64,000 nucleotides of DNA from Candidatus Poribacteria bacterium. GTDB lineage: Bacteria > Poribacteria > WGA-4E > WGA-3G. The position numbers and the translations under genes were made by a program. The notes beneath the pieces were generated by a model. It saw only the letters and a program-made list of their open reading frames with translations. It searched no databases and was not told the DNA's origin. Where the stretch lies: positions 16,102 to 80,101 of the forward strand of contig JAJECN010000029.1 of NCBI GenBank assembly GCA_022821965.1. Direction: 5' to 3'. Positions 1-7,990 of the stretch are shown here, one piece after another (the stretch's first letter is position 1; the number at the start of each line of letters is the position of its first letter).

Positions 1-899
1 ACACCGTCTTTCCCTTCTGCCTGAAACGGAAATTCATCAAGGCAAAAGGCTTTGGTGAGCTCCCGAGGTCTGTCACCTCGGAAATTATAAAACACAACGG
101 CATCTCCATCAACGATACGCGGGAGTGGTTCACCGTTGGCTCCGACAACCACACTCGGACGGACGAATTCGTCGCCCTTACGATTAGCGTCATCAGGGTT
201 CTCGTAATAGTCACGATAGGCATCTGTAGCAGCAGCGACATAGTTGTCGCACCCTTCGGTTAAAAGGCGGTACGCCACCTCAACACGTTCCCACCGGTCA
301 TCCCGATCCATCGCATAGTAGCGACCAACAACAGAGGCTATCTGCCCGATGCCGATCTCTTTCAACTTCGCTTCAATCTGCTCACAGAATTGGATACCGA
401 GGTCGGGCTGACAATCACGTCCATCGCTGAAATTGTGAATTAAAACTTGGTTAGATTTGAGGCCATTCGCCTTGGCAAGTATGAGAAGACCATAGAGGTG
501 TCCAAGTGCGCTGTGAACGCCAGCGTCGCTTGCTAACCCCATGAGATGGAGCTGTGTCCCGTGCTTTTTGACATGAGCAATCGCGTCCAAAAGCACTTCA
601 TTCTGAGCAAACTCGCCAGAGCGGATCATATTACTGATGCGGAGAAGTTCTTGGTTCACGATGCGTCCTGCGCCGATGTTCTGATGTCCGACTTCGCTGT
701 TGCCGATGACACCAGCGGGTAAACCGACATCTTCGCCGGAAGTATGGATTAGGACGTTTGAATAGTTCTGTCGTAGCCAGTCATCTACGGGTGTTTTCGC
801 GAGATGAACGGCATTTGATTGTTGAAACTCAGGATACGGATTATTGCCCCAGCCGTCGCGAATAATAAGAACGACGGGGCGTTTTGGTTGGCTCGTCAC
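1..899 (-). CDS. gpmI: 2,3-bisphosphoglycerate-independent phosphoglycerate mutase (partial, 3' end beyond window)
   Basis: It interconverts 3- and 2-phosphoglycerate in glycolysis and gluconeogenesis, in the cytoplasm. Reading the minus strand from a GTG at 899 gives an alkaline-phosphatase-superfamily N-terminus (RDGWG near residue 15). The phosphoserine site GNSEVGH follows, then SDGRD and the GRYYAMDRDDRW motif of the phosphotransferase domain. These are diagnostic of the cofactor-independent, Mn-dependent enzyme. The GTG start is chosen because AGGAAGGAA lies at about 904-912 and the protein begins at the usual place before the metal-binding Asp. About 299 codons are present and the rest lies left of the window, so this is a truncation by the window and not a broken gene. 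Identity is secure. Confidence 0.95.
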   Translation of the reverse strand, partial: MTSQPKRPVVLIIRDGWGNNPYPEFQQSNAVHLAKTPVDDWLRQNYSNVLIHTSGEDVGLPAGVIGNSEVGHQNIGAGRIVNQELLRISNMIRSGEFAQNEVLLDAIAHVKKHGTQLHLMGLASDAGVHSALGHLYGLLILAKANGLKSNQVLIHNFSDGRDCQPDLGIQFCEQIEAKLKEIGIGQIASVVGRYYAMDRDDRWERVEVAYRLLTEGCDNYVAAATDAYRDYYENPDDANRKGDEFVRPSVVVGANGEPLPRIVDGDAVVFYNFRGDRPRELTKAFCLDEFPFQAEGKDG

Positions 900-974
900 A
901 CAAATTCCTTCCTAATTGTTACGTATATATGAAATTCTGTTTTCAGTATGTTATACTAACCTAAGTTGTCACTT

Positions 975-1030
975 GTAGCATAATCTTTTAGATTGTGCGT
1001 GCAAGTGCGCAAACTAAAAGTTTACGCTAC
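975..1030. repeat. 56-bp imperfect palindrome between gpmI and Uma2 gene
   Basis: The arms 975-991 and 1014-1030 match at 15 of 17 positions (GTAGC...TTTTAG against CTAAAAG...GCTAC). A second inner pairing flanks a short loop. It lies in the spacer upstream of gpmI. A related sequence (CTACGCTAAAAG) recurs near 16970-17000, so this is probably one copy of a small dispersed palindromic repeat rather than a dedicated terminator. No T-run follows it. Confidence 0.5.
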
Positions 1031-1119
1031 GACACCTCCGTGGCTCATGAACGTTTTCCGCTGAAAAACGGGTGCTACATGACTAAAATCTTATGAGTAG
1101 CAACTTGGGCATACTGTTT

Positions 1120-1698
1120 TCATGATGCATCGAGTATTACACGTCTGTAGATGGCACGCAAGGGCACCTCACATTCAATTGAGACAAGTGATAGCACATC
1201 CTCAGGACGCTGAAAAGTGTTGTGGATCCATTGCGTTTCTTGACGACAATAGTGTTCAACACGTACACTGTTTTGTGAAATAAGGATGTACTCTTGCAAG
1301 GACGCGAGCTGCTTATAGTACTCAAATTTTTCACCACGATCGAACGCTGCTGTTGAGGGCAATAGCACTTCTATGAGAACTATCGGATTGAGGAGTGTGT
1401 CAAAGGTGTCATCCTCAAAACGCGGTTCATCACAGACAACGATAATATTTGGATAGAAGTAGGATATCTCCGGACTCGTCCGCACGCGCATCTCGCTGGC
1501 GAAGACTTCACACTCACTATTCATTAATTGGTTGCCCAGCTGGATTGTTATGTCTACCGTAATGCGGTTGTGTGCGCGACTTGCCCCAGACATCGCGATG
1601 ATCTGCCCGTTGTGGTATTCGTTTTTAAAAGGCTGCTTGCGTTCCCATGTGAGGTATTCCTCAGGTGTTAGATAAGTTTGCGCTGTAAGCGTTGACAT
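1120..1698 (-). CDS. Uma2-family (DUF820) nuclease-fold protein, possibly inactive
   Basis: The 192-residue protein shows the Uma2/DUF820 pattern: the N-terminal segment YLTPEEYLTWE, then a YFYPNIIVVCDEPR strand, then IEVLLPST followed by DRGEKFEYY. Members carry a PD-(D/E)XK-like fold and are numerous in cyanobacteria and environmental bacteria; their biological role is unclear. In the family consensus as I know it, the first strand reads YPD and its Asp is an active-site residue. Here it is YPN, while the Glu of IEVL is kept, so catalysis may be lost. No strong Shine-Dalgarno sequence is visible. The gene stands alone between gpmI and the LamG pair. The family call is firm; inactivity is inference. 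Confidence 0.85.
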   Translation of the reverse strand: MSTLTAQTYLTPEEYLTWERKQPFKNEYHNGQIIAMSGASRAHNRITVDITIQLGNQLMNSECEVFASEMRVRTSPEISYFYPNIIVVCDEPRFEDDTFDTLLNPIVLIEVLLPSTAAFDRGEKFEYYKQLASLQEYILISQNSVRVEHYCRQETQWIHNTFQRPEDVLSLVSIECEVPLRAIYRRVILDAS

Positions 1699-1753
1699 AA
1701 GTGCCCCATGCGGTGCTGTTTTCCTAACAAACTATTTGAACGGCGGACATCTT

Positions 1754-2503
1754 TTAAAATCCAGCCTTCAATTTCCCCCACGTTGCGGTGAGTTTTCCAC
1801 GCGCTTCCACGTCCTGCGGTGTCTCCATGACTTTTTGGATGTCGGCTTCACTCAAGGTTTTTTCATAGAGTCGGACTTCATCAATTTTACCCGGGAAAAA
1901 GTCGGTAGGTCGTCCGAAATCGTCCCCGCCAATCCAAAGCTCTAAATTGGACGGAGCGATTGGCACATCGTTATTCGCTTCGCCTTCGAGTTTACCGTTT
2001 ACATAGACCTTCATTGTTTTTCCATCAAACGTTCCGGCGAAGTGATACCATTTGCCGACCTTCCAATCAGTTGTTGTAGATTCAGCAAAGGTATTGTTCG
2101 GTTTAACAAGGAAATCAATGCTATCTACGTTACCGAAGTCAAAAATAACGAAGATAGCGTTATTTTTAACCATCAAGCGACGTCTGGTGAGTACTTCGTT
2201 TGGACTGAACCACGCCATGAGCGTGATATTTTCCTCGATTGCGAGAGCGGCATCGTCAGCAACAACGACATGATCATCCTCGCCGTCAAATTCGAGTCCG
2301 GTTTCAAACTTTCCATCAACCCACTTCGGACCACCGGCAAACTCTCCATCATGTCCGTTGCCAGTGACATCCTCGGCTTTTTTACCGTCCCCTTCATCAA
2401 AGGGCCAATACGCGACGAGTCCGTCTTCGGCAACATTAGCAATGCTAAGATTGGGAATAATGAGGAGTGAACATAGTGACAGAACAAAGATAATTTTGAG
2501 CAT
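1754..2503 (-). CDS. exported LamG-domain protein with C-terminal TWG tag (1)
   Basis: A 249-residue protein. The start at 2503 is preferred over an upstream in-frame start at 2560 because AGGAGA sits 7 bases before it and it begins a clean signal peptide (MLKIIFVLSLCSLLIIP) ending near ANVA. A single LamG/concanavalin-like jelly roll follows (about residues 30-225), with the usual GLVAYWPFDEG, WYHFAGTFDG and GKIDEVRLYEKTLS motifs. LamG domains commonly bind carbohydrate or protein ligands outside the cytoplasm; the ligand here is unknown. The protein ends GKLTATWGKLKAGF, the short tag shared with five other exported proteins in the window. It is divergent from the second LamG gene at 2765. 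Confidence 0.85.
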   Translation of the reverse strand: MLKIIFVLSLCSLLIIPNLSIANVAEDGLVAYWPFDEGDGKKAEDVTGNGHDGEFAGGPKWVDGKFETGLEFDGEDDHVVVADDAALAIEENITLMAWFSPNEVLTRRRLMVKNNAIFVIFDFGNVDSIDFLVKPNNTFAESTTTDWKVGKWYHFAGTFDGKTMKVYVNGKLEGEANNDVPIAPSNLELWIGGDDFGRPTDFFPGKIDEVRLYEKTLSEADIQKVMETPQDVEARGKLTATWGKLKAGF

Positions 2504-2561
2504 TACAGTTTCTCCTATGTAAGCGCGAAATCTTGGATTTGTCTCTTGGGGATTTGTCAAT

Positions 2562-2570
2562 ATTATAACA
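2562..2570 (-). promoter_or_regulatory. extended -10 promoter for the LamG gene at 2503
   Basis: On the minus strand the sequence TGTTATAAT (TGn plus a perfect TATAAT) lies about 60 bases upstream of the start codon. No good -35 is present at the expected spacing, so this would be an extended -10 promoter. Confidence 0.45.
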
Positions 2571-2647
2571 TATTTTTGGAAAAGAAGTGTAGAAAAAATA
2601 TGAAGGACGATTTATTGTCTGAATTGGGACTTATTAATGCCTCACAC

Positions 2648-2676
2648 TTGACAGAAACAGCAAGCGTTGATAAACT
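2648..2676 (+). promoter_or_regulatory. sigma-70-type promoter for the LamG gene at 2765
   Basis: TTGACA at 2648-2653, a 17-base spacer, then TAAACT at 2671-2676. A perfect -35 with a 4/6 -10, positioned about 90 bases before the start codon in the divergent intergenic region. Confidence 0.5.
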
Positions 2677-2764
2677 GCGGTTAGACGAAAGTTAAGAAAC
2701 GATAATTTTCAGCCATGAAATACACCTGTCATCTGTAATACGGTATCAACCAAAGGATGAAAAA

Positions 2765-3610
2765 ATGTTTCCGTTTATTATGAACGCAACAAAAAAAGCG
2801 ATTCTGAGTTTAGTCGCTGTTTTAATCGCTGGATTGGGCATAGGAATCCCTGTCACTGCCCAGAAAGTCGTCATCGAAGATGGGTTAATTGGCTATTGGA
2901 GTTTCGATAAAGACACCGTAAAAGGCAATACGGTAAAGGATATCTGGGGCGACCAGGATGCCGAGATGATAGGGAAAATCGAAATCGTCCAAGGGAAGTT
3001 TGGAGAAGCCGTACAATTGGGCGGTGGCGCAGGTGCCCGTGTCCAAATGACCGATGACATCAAGAAAGCCAAACTTCCGACAGAGGAAATGACCGTAGAA
3101 TTATGGGCGTGGGATGAGCAGTTCATCGAATGGGGTGGGTACATCGTAGCGGTTCAGGACAATGGCGCTTTTGAAAAAGGTTGGCTGCTCGGCACCCGCT
3201 GGAAAGCGTTCAGCTTCGCACTCTCCTCGGACGGGGCTGATGATGGCGATGGTCTCTTAACCTACCTCAATTCCGTCAACACGTACGATGTGGGTGAATG
3301 GCATCACGTGGTCGGAACTTATGATGGCGAAGAGATGAAAATCTACGTAGATGGGAAACTGGAGGCTACTTCAAGGGTCCAATCGGGAGCGATCAACTAC
3401 CCGGATCGCGTCTTCTTCTCCATCGGTGCTTACAAAGATGACAACGAGGACTTCGTGCACAAAGGAATGCTCGACGAAGTGCGTCTCTATGATCGGGCAC
3501 TCAGCGAAAAAGAGGTCGTGAACAATATGGAGGCGGAAGGGTTGGCGGTGGAGTCTGCTGGGAAATTGAGTCTCACCTGGAGTCAAATCAAGGCTGCTGC
3601 GAGCAGATAA
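2765..3610 (+). CDS. exported LamG-domain protein with C-terminal TWS tag (2)
   Basis: A 281-residue protein with an N-terminal signal peptide (hydrophobic SLVAVLIAGLGIGIP, cleavage near VTAQ). One LamG domain follows (about residues 38-255), with GLIGYWSFDKD, WHHVVGTYDGEEMKIYVDGK and MLDEVRLYDRALSE motifs. It is a paralogue of the divergent neighbour at 1754-2503, sharing domain order and the end of the protein (GKLSLTWSQIKAAASR), which is the Trp-x-x-Ile-Lys tag discussed in the findings. AAAGGA lies about 8 bases upstream of the ATG. It probably binds glycans or proteins outside the cytoplasm; no enzyme motif is visible. Confidence 0.85.
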   Translation: MFPFIMNATKKAILSLVAVLIAGLGIGIPVTAQKVVIEDGLIGYWSFDKDTVKGNTVKDIWGDQDAEMIGKIEIVQGKFGEAVQLGGGAGARVQMTDDIKKAKLPTEEMTVELWAWDEQFIEWGGYIVAVQDNGAFEKGWLLGTRWKAFSFALSSDGADDGDGLLTYLNSVNTYDVGEWHHVVGTYDGEEMKIYVDGKLEATSRVQSGAINYPDRVFFSIGAYKDDNEDFVHKGMLDEVRLYDRALSEKEVVNNMEAEGLAVESAGKLSLTWSQIKAAASR

Positions 3611-3707
3611 CCAGCGGCAGTTTCGGAGGCGTTTGGGTCGCCATAATCTCCCTGATTAATCTAATATCAAAACACGCCGCTTTTCTGTAAATTGACCCCT
3701 ATGGATA

Positions 3708-4361
3708 TTAAACAGCACGCTCAATCGACCAATGCCGATCAGTACTTTGGACGACAACCGCACCCGGCATATCCATCTGCGTCAGCATCTCATTGACTTC
3801 TGCGATGGTAAAGGCTGCGAGGAAGGAATCGTAATACAACTTCTGTTGATAAGGCGTGTCATCTGCAGCATACAGATCCACAAAGGCTTGTGCATCTGCT
3901 GGCGTTTCGGGACGGATGAGGTCACGGATGAGAACAACTCCTTTGGAACGAGCAACTCTGCCCATCTCTTTGAGTGCAGTCATCGCGTCGTGGATGTGAT
4001 GTACAATGCTATTGGAAATAAGTCCGTCAAAGGTGTTGTCGGGGTAGGGTAAGGTTTTAGCATCGACGAGTTCGAGGGTTATCCGATCGGTGAGACCGGC
4101 ATCTGCGACGTGGCGTTCCGCTATCTTCAACATCTCCGCGGACAGGTCAATGGCGGTGATGTGGAGATAGGGACAGCACTGGGCAAGTAGGATAGGAATC
4201 TGTGCGGGACCGGTGCCGACATCGAGAAAATGTCCTGTGTTTGCACCGAGTGCGACAACACGGTCTACGAAAGCCTGATCAACCTCACCGTGCTCCATCG
4301 CATCGTAGGCTTCGGCGGCTTCCGCCGTATCCATCACTTCCGGTTCCGTAATCCTGTTCAT
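3708..4361 (-). CDS. class I SAM-dependent methyltransferase
   Basis: A 217-residue cytosolic Rossmann methyltransferase. Motif I is FLDVGTGPAQIP (near residue 45), followed by the acidic loop ITAIDLSAEML, then LELVDAKTLPYPDNTFDGLISNSIVHH as motifs II/III of UbiE-like enzymes. The substrate cannot be told from sequence. The start at 4361 has GGAAAGG about 9 bases upstream. Its first 77 bases overlap the 3' end of the upstream aldo/keto-reductase-like gene in another frame, so the two are very probably co-transcribed and may be translationally coupled. Confidence 0.85.
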   Translation of the reverse strand: MNRITEPEVMDTAEAAEAYDAMEHGEVDQAFVDRVVALGANTGHFLDVGTGPAQIPILLAQCCPYLHITAIDLSAEMLKIAERHVADAGLTDRITLELVDAKTLPYPDNTFDGLISNSIVHHIHDAMTALKEMGRVARSKGVVLIRDLIRPETPADAQAFVDLYAADDTPYQQKLYYDSFLAAFTIAEVNEMLTQMDMPGAVVVQSTDRHWSIERAV

Positions 4362-5190
4362 TCTGTTGTGCCTTTCCGGTGATATTTTTTGAATCCTGTA
4401 AATCCACCAATCCTGATTCAGACAATAATTTTTTAATAGTTACCGCATTCCGGTATATCTGATCTGATTGGAATTGGGTGTACATTCCAACCGCCATAGC
4501 GTCAGTCGGTTTGATATTTTCGAGTGCGAGTTGAAACGCATCACGCGGCTCATTTCTACCAGCGGCTAACACCTTTATGGCGATTATCGGTATTGGTATC
4601 GCTTTTATAGCGGCGAACGCTGCATCGCGATCATTCGGCAGATAGAGTTCTCTATGCTTTGTATGATTATATAACGCACAAACATAAAAGTCAACATCAT
4701 ATCCTTCAGCATAGCAATACTTGAGGACCTGCGGATCATGCGTGCCGAGTCCGACAGCACAACCGAGATCGCGGATATGTTTGAGGCTCTCGTGCAACGA
4801 ACCGAGCCGTCCTTCTGCATACAACTTATCGGTCGTGCCACCGTGATGATAGATAGCAATCGGTTTATAGCGTGCCATAATCTGCAGGTATTCGTTGAGA
4901 TCGGCGTATTCTGTATCTTTGGGTGTCTGCGCAATCCACTGAATTGTGCCACCCGCGTTCCAATATTCGTTGAGAGTCCGCATGATATGCCTATCAGCGC
5001 GAGCGAGGACAGTGTTAATGCCGTTCTCCTCCGCCTGTCGGAGGTCTGCCATAACTTGGAACGTCGTATAGTAATCCTCCATGGCTTTCGATGCCGCTGC
5101 GGAACGGTGCGAAATGCCACTATACGGATTACCACCGATGATAAGCCGCGTGACGCGATGCGATGCGATTGAAATTGTCGGTAGTTTCAT
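4285..5190 (-). CDS. aldo/keto-reductase-like TIM-barrel protein
   Basis: A 301-residue protein starting MKLPTISIASHRVTRLIIGGNPYSG, the LIxGGNP opening typical of aldo/keto-reductase-like barrels. IYHHGGTTDKLY, GLGTHDP and a C-terminal IKVLAAGR segment follow. The canonical Asp-Tyr-Lys-His tetrad cannot be placed with confidence, so it may not be a classical NAD(P)H reductase. The ATG at 5190 starts five bases after the stop of the upstream lipoprotein gene, which argues for an operon. The last 25 or so residues are low-complexity and overlap the methyltransferase start, suggesting that the reading frame once ended earlier or has been frameshifted near its end. Confidence 0.7.
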   Translation of the reverse strand: MKLPTISIASHRVTRLIIGGNPYSGISHRSAAASKAMEDYYTTFQVMADLRQAEENGINTVLARADRHIMRTLNEYWNAGGTIQWIAQTPKDTEYADLNEYLQIMARYKPIAIYHHGGTTDKLYAEGRLGSLHESLKHIRDLGCAVGLGTHDPQVLKYCYAEGYDVDFYVCALYNHTKHRELYLPNDRDAAFAAIKAIPIPIIAIKVLAAGRNEPRDAFQLALENIKPTDAMAVGMYTQFQSDQIYRNAVTIKKLLSESGLVDLQDSKNITGKAQQNEQDYGTGSDGYGGSRRSLRCDGAR

Positions 5191-5194
5191 TGTA

Positions 5195-5674
5195 TTATTT
5201 TGTGCCCCCCGGCTTCTCTTGAGAAAAATTGGAACTCCGAGAACCGGCATTGGGGTTTAAATCTCTTTTCGCAGAAATTTTGTAAATCACACCCTTTGGG
5301 TCTGTATGAAACATAAGTTGATACATTTTAACTGTTGTATCGGGTGTCTGTGTTATGCGGCGTCCGAGGTTAACTGACTGTCTGTTGGAAATGATTTCGC
5401 GATGTGCTTGCTGTAGAAAAGTCAGCGAAGGTGTCTGCCAGATGTAAATTTTGGAACCTGTGTCGGTGTTGCTGATTCCATGTGGTGTTCCCCATTCTCG
5501 AATCGCCTTTGAAATGTGCCTTCCGTGCCACACCTCCAGAATTCGCTGTACTTCTTTCCGCTGCATTTCTTCTTTCTCTGGTGAGGGTTCGGGAGCGTTC
5601 GCTAAATACTTGGATGTCGTACAACCGACGAGTAAAATACTTGCGGCGAGTACGAGCAGTGCAAACTTGTTCAT
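5195..5674 (-). CDS. lipoprotein, paralogue of the one at 7386
   Basis: A 159-residue predicted lipoprotein with the signal MNKFALLVLAASILLVGCTT. The lipobox is LVGC, so the mature N-terminus is the Cys at about residue 18. The mature part has a conserved WHGRHISKAIREWGTP segment and a KIYIWQTPS strand, both matched in the lipoprotein at 7386 (WKGTHISKAVQRWGLP, TYIWRVP). The family is not one I can name. The ATG at 5674 has AAGGAG 8 bases upstream; an in-frame TTG at 5680 is less likely. It follows the TolB-like gene by 34 bases, repeating the propeller-then-lipoprotein order seen at 7.4-9 kb. An envelope role is inferred. Confidence 0.8.
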   Translation of the reverse strand: MNKFALLVLAASILLVGCTTSKYLANAPEPSPEKEEMQRKEVQRILEVWHGRHISKAIREWGTPHGISNTDTGSKIYIWQTPSLTFLQQAHREIISNRQSVNLGRRITQTPDTTVKMYQLMFHTDPKGVIYKISAKRDLNPNAGSRSSNFSQEKPGGTK

Positions 5675-5708
5675 TTTCAAATCTCCTTGCGATTATGATT
5701 AACTTTAT

Positions 5709-6674
5709 TTAGTCACCGACAGACTGCTTCAGTTTACCCCACAAAGTCGTGTGCGTATTGACCGTCGGAGAGACAGAAAGAGCACCTGTTGGCACCCACG
5801 TCGGCCCCATATCTATCTGCCGATGGCGGGTCAATTTGCGACGATTATCTACGGCCCCATTTACATCTATACGATAGATGTCATAATTTCCGTTCCACAC
5901 GGACCCAAAAACAATCATGTGTCCATCAGCAGACCAGGCGGGCCACCCATCAAACTCCAGATGGAGGGTTATTCGTCTGAGATTTCTCCCATCAACGTTT
6001 AGCGTGTAGATGTCATAATTTCCGCCTAAAACTACAGTAAAGGCAACCCGTTTCCCATCCGGAGACCACGCGGGTGTCCATCCGGGTTCGGGTTGGTTTT
6101 TGAGCCTACTCGGATTTCTGCCATCTGCCTCCATGATATAGATGCCAGACGGGTCCTTGAAAGAACGATAAGCGATGAATTGGCTATCAGGCGACCAGGC
6201 CGGGGCGTTGTTCTTCTCATCCCCGTGCGTCAGCTGTTGGAGATTCGCACCACTGGGTTCGATTTTATAGACGTGCCCCGCCCCTGTTCTCTCGGAGACA
6301 AATGCAATCCATCGTCCATCTGGAGACCATGCGGGACCAGAGTCACGTGCCGGATGGTTCGTTAATCGGTGGGATACCTTTGTCGTGAGGTCCAGCACAT
6401 AAATGTCCCAATTGCCGTCCCCAGAGGAAATATAAGCCATCTGCTGTCCGTCCGGCGAAAACGTAGGATAAGTCTCATTGGCTAAGCCGTCTGTCAGCTG
6501 CTGGAGATTCTTGCCGTTTATATCCATCATGTAGATGTCATAATTTCCACTCCGATTGGAACTAAACGCAATATACGGAACATCAGAGGCTTGGGCATAA
6601 ACGTCTACTGCCAGTAAGAAGCACATAAACATCACTGCTGTCCCGAAGACAATATAGGCAAGTTTCCTTTTCAT
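5709..6674 (-). CDS. exported TolB-like WD40/PD40 beta-propeller with C-terminal WG tag (3)
   Basis: A 321-residue exported protein. The ATG at 6674 is chosen because GGAGGG sits about 8 bases upstream; the in-frame ATG two codons earlier would leave no spacing. A signal peptide (KLAYIVFGTAVMFMCFLLAV) ends near VYAQA. About six TolB/PD40 blades follow, each carrying the S-x-D-G signature (FSPDGQQMAY, AWSPDGRWIAF, AWSPDSQFIAY, AWSADGHMIVF) with NYDIY strands. Such propellers are protein-protein platforms in the periplasm. The protein ends TTLWGKLKQSVGD, one of six tagged C-termini. It is paralogous to 7991-8953 and lies upstream of a lipoprotein gene in the same orientation. Confidence 0.85.
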   Translation of the reverse strand: MKRKLAYIVFGTAVMFMCFLLAVDVYAQASDVPYIAFSSNRSGNYDIYMMDINGKNLQQLTDGLANETYPTFSPDGQQMAYISSGDGNWDIYVLDLTTKVSHRLTNHPARDSGPAWSPDGRWIAFVSERTGAGHVYKIEPSGANLQQLTHGDEKNNAPAWSPDSQFIAYRSFKDPSGIYIMEADGRNPSRLKNQPEPGWTPAWSPDGKRVAFTVVLGGNYDIYTLNVDGRNLRRITLHLEFDGWPAWSADGHMIVFGSVWNGNYDIYRIDVNGAVDNRRKLTRHRQIDMGPTWVPTGALSVSPTVNTHTTLWGKLKQSVGD

Positions 6675-6752
6675 CTTCATACCCTCCATGTATGTCATCC
6701 AGAAATACCGAATAAAATGTTAACAACACCAGAAGATAATGCTGCTATTCCA

Positions 6753-7343
6753 TCACTGATACACCCGAATTTCCCTAAGCACAATATCCTTAAAGGACAC
6801 TTTAGTTTTACCAGTCAATGGGTCTCGTGTAGCACTTGCTAAATCACGATTGGCATAGATAGAAACTCGCAGTATCCGAACGGGTCTGTCAATGTCGATG
6901 CGTATCACTTCGCCGTTCTCGGACTTGGCAATCTTATGACTCGTCACTGGCTCAAAATGATGTGATTTTTCATTCGCTGTCTCTGCGGTCGATGTGTCTA
7001 CCGAGAGACGATAAATGTTTGAAACTGGATGCACCTTGATATAAGCAACAGGCGTAAGCATGTTAAGTTGAATCAAGGCATCAGTCTTATGTTTACCTTC
7101 CACCCAGTCGCCATATCGGAGACTGTGCCTATAAGCAGGGTTATCCCTTTCAACAAAGCCTTTTACCTTCAGGAAACTATTTGTGGCAAGATTACCATCA
7201 ACGAGTTTTGGATACGCCTCACAGGACAGGTGTGTAGCCGCTATTCGTTTTGGAAGTGGCTGATACAAGGATGCGCAACCTACTGTGAATAACCACACGC
7301 CGATTGCCACAGATATGTGTAAAGAATAGGTTCTACTCAACAT
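6753..7343 (-). CDS. lipoprotein with discoidin-like C-terminal region
   Basis: A 196-residue predicted lipoprotein. The ATG at 7343 has GGAGGTG 5-6 bases upstream. The signal contains HISVAIGVWLFTVGCAS with lipobox TVGC. The mature part ends KVSFKDIVLREIRVYQ, and the order (ligand loop, IYRLSVDTSTAE, RILRVSIYANRD, then REIRVYQ) resembles an F5/8 type C (discoidin) beta-sandwich. That assignment is from pattern only. It lies between the two TolB-like/lipoprotein pairs in the same orientation, so it is probably part of the same envelope gene cluster. Function unknown. Confidence 0.7.
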   Translation of the reverse strand: MLSRTYSLHISVAIGVWLFTVGCASLYQPLPKRIAATHLSCEAYPKLVDGNLATNSFLKVKGFVERDNPAYRHSLRYGDWVEGKHKTDALIQLNMLTPVAYIKVHPVSNIYRLSVDTSTAETANEKSHHFEPVTSHKIAKSENGEVIRIDIDRPVRILRVSIYANRDLASATRDPLTGKTKVSFKDIVLREIRVYQ

Positions 7344-7385
7344 CGGTTTCACCTCCATTTTATTGGTGAATATCCCTAAACACCT

Positions 7386-7871
7386 CTACTTCCACTTGAG
7401 TTCATTTGCAGCATCGTAGTTCTTTTTTGAAAGTGTTTTGTAAATTACGCCGTCTGGACGTGTATAAAATGTAATCTCGTAGGTGTAATCTGTCTGCAAA
7501 ATTGTTCCCGCCACTCCGGTTAAACCATTGGCGTGTCGTCGAGAAAGGATTCGGTGCTCTTGTCGGGCAAGGAATGTTTGCACGGGCACTCGCCAAATAT
7601 AGGTCTGCCAACCTGCACCGTCACCCCTAACTTCCTTGGGTAATCCCCATCTTTGAACAGCCTTTGAGATGTGTGTGCCTTTCCATCTATCTATAGTCTG
7701 CTGCATTTTCTCTTCTGGCGAGAGTTCTGAAGTAGAAGGATGTGCCCTATGCCTCAAATGCGCCGGTGCTGTACACCCTACCAACAGAATGCTCGCCATA
7801 AACATAAAATGTAAAGTGAACGCAAATCTGTTTATTTTCAAAAATGTTTGCTGGAAAACTCGGAGTCTCAT
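7386..7871 (-). CDS. lipoprotein, paralogue of the one at 5195
   Basis: A 161-residue predicted lipoprotein. The ATG at 7871 is supported by a strong GAGGAGGTG and by the signal peptide (INRFAFTLHFMFMASILLVGC) with lipobox LVGC. The mature region shares the THISKAVQRWGLP and TYIWRVP blocks with the lipoprotein at 5195-5674, showing a duplicated pair. The longer reading frame from 7964 is rejected because it would place a charged leader before the signal. Its own sigma-54-type promoter lies just upstream at 7907-7922. Function unknown; an outer-membrane or periplasmic partner of the TolB-like propeller is a reasonable guess. Confidence 0.8.
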   Translation of the reverse strand: MRLRVFQQTFLKINRFAFTLHFMFMASILLVGCTAPAHLRHRAHPSTSELSPEEKMQQTIDRWKGTHISKAVQRWGLPKEVRGDGAGWQTYIWRVPVQTFLARQEHRILSRRHANGLTGVAGTILQTDYTYEITFYTRPDGVIYKTLSKKNYDAANELKWK

Positions 7872-7906
7872 AACGAACACCTCCTCGTTAACCTTATCGG
7901 GTAAAT

Positions 7907-7922
7907 GGCAATTTCTATGCCA
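7907..7922 (-). promoter_or_regulatory. sigma-54 (-24/-12) type promoter for lipoprotein at 7871
   Basis: The minus strand reads TGGCATAGAAATTGCC. GG and GC are separated by the required 10 bases, and the -12 element is about 37 bases before the ATG. It aligns with the equivalent site upstream of the TolB-like gene at 8953. No enhancer-binding site was recognised. Confidence 0.6.
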
Positions 7923-7923
7923 G

Positions 7924-7938
7924 TAGGACTTACGCAAT
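7924..7938 (+). repeat. 15-bp dispersed repeat TAGGACTTACGCAAT
   Basis: An exact copy of this 15-mer also occurs at 15902-15916 and 16041-16055. All three lie in intergenic DNA near a TTTAGCATTT block, so this is a fragment of the same dispersed repeat. Confidence 0.7.
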
Positions 7939-7990
7939 ATTGACAAAATAAATGGGTTTAGCATTTATTGGTATATGTAACCATCCAGAT

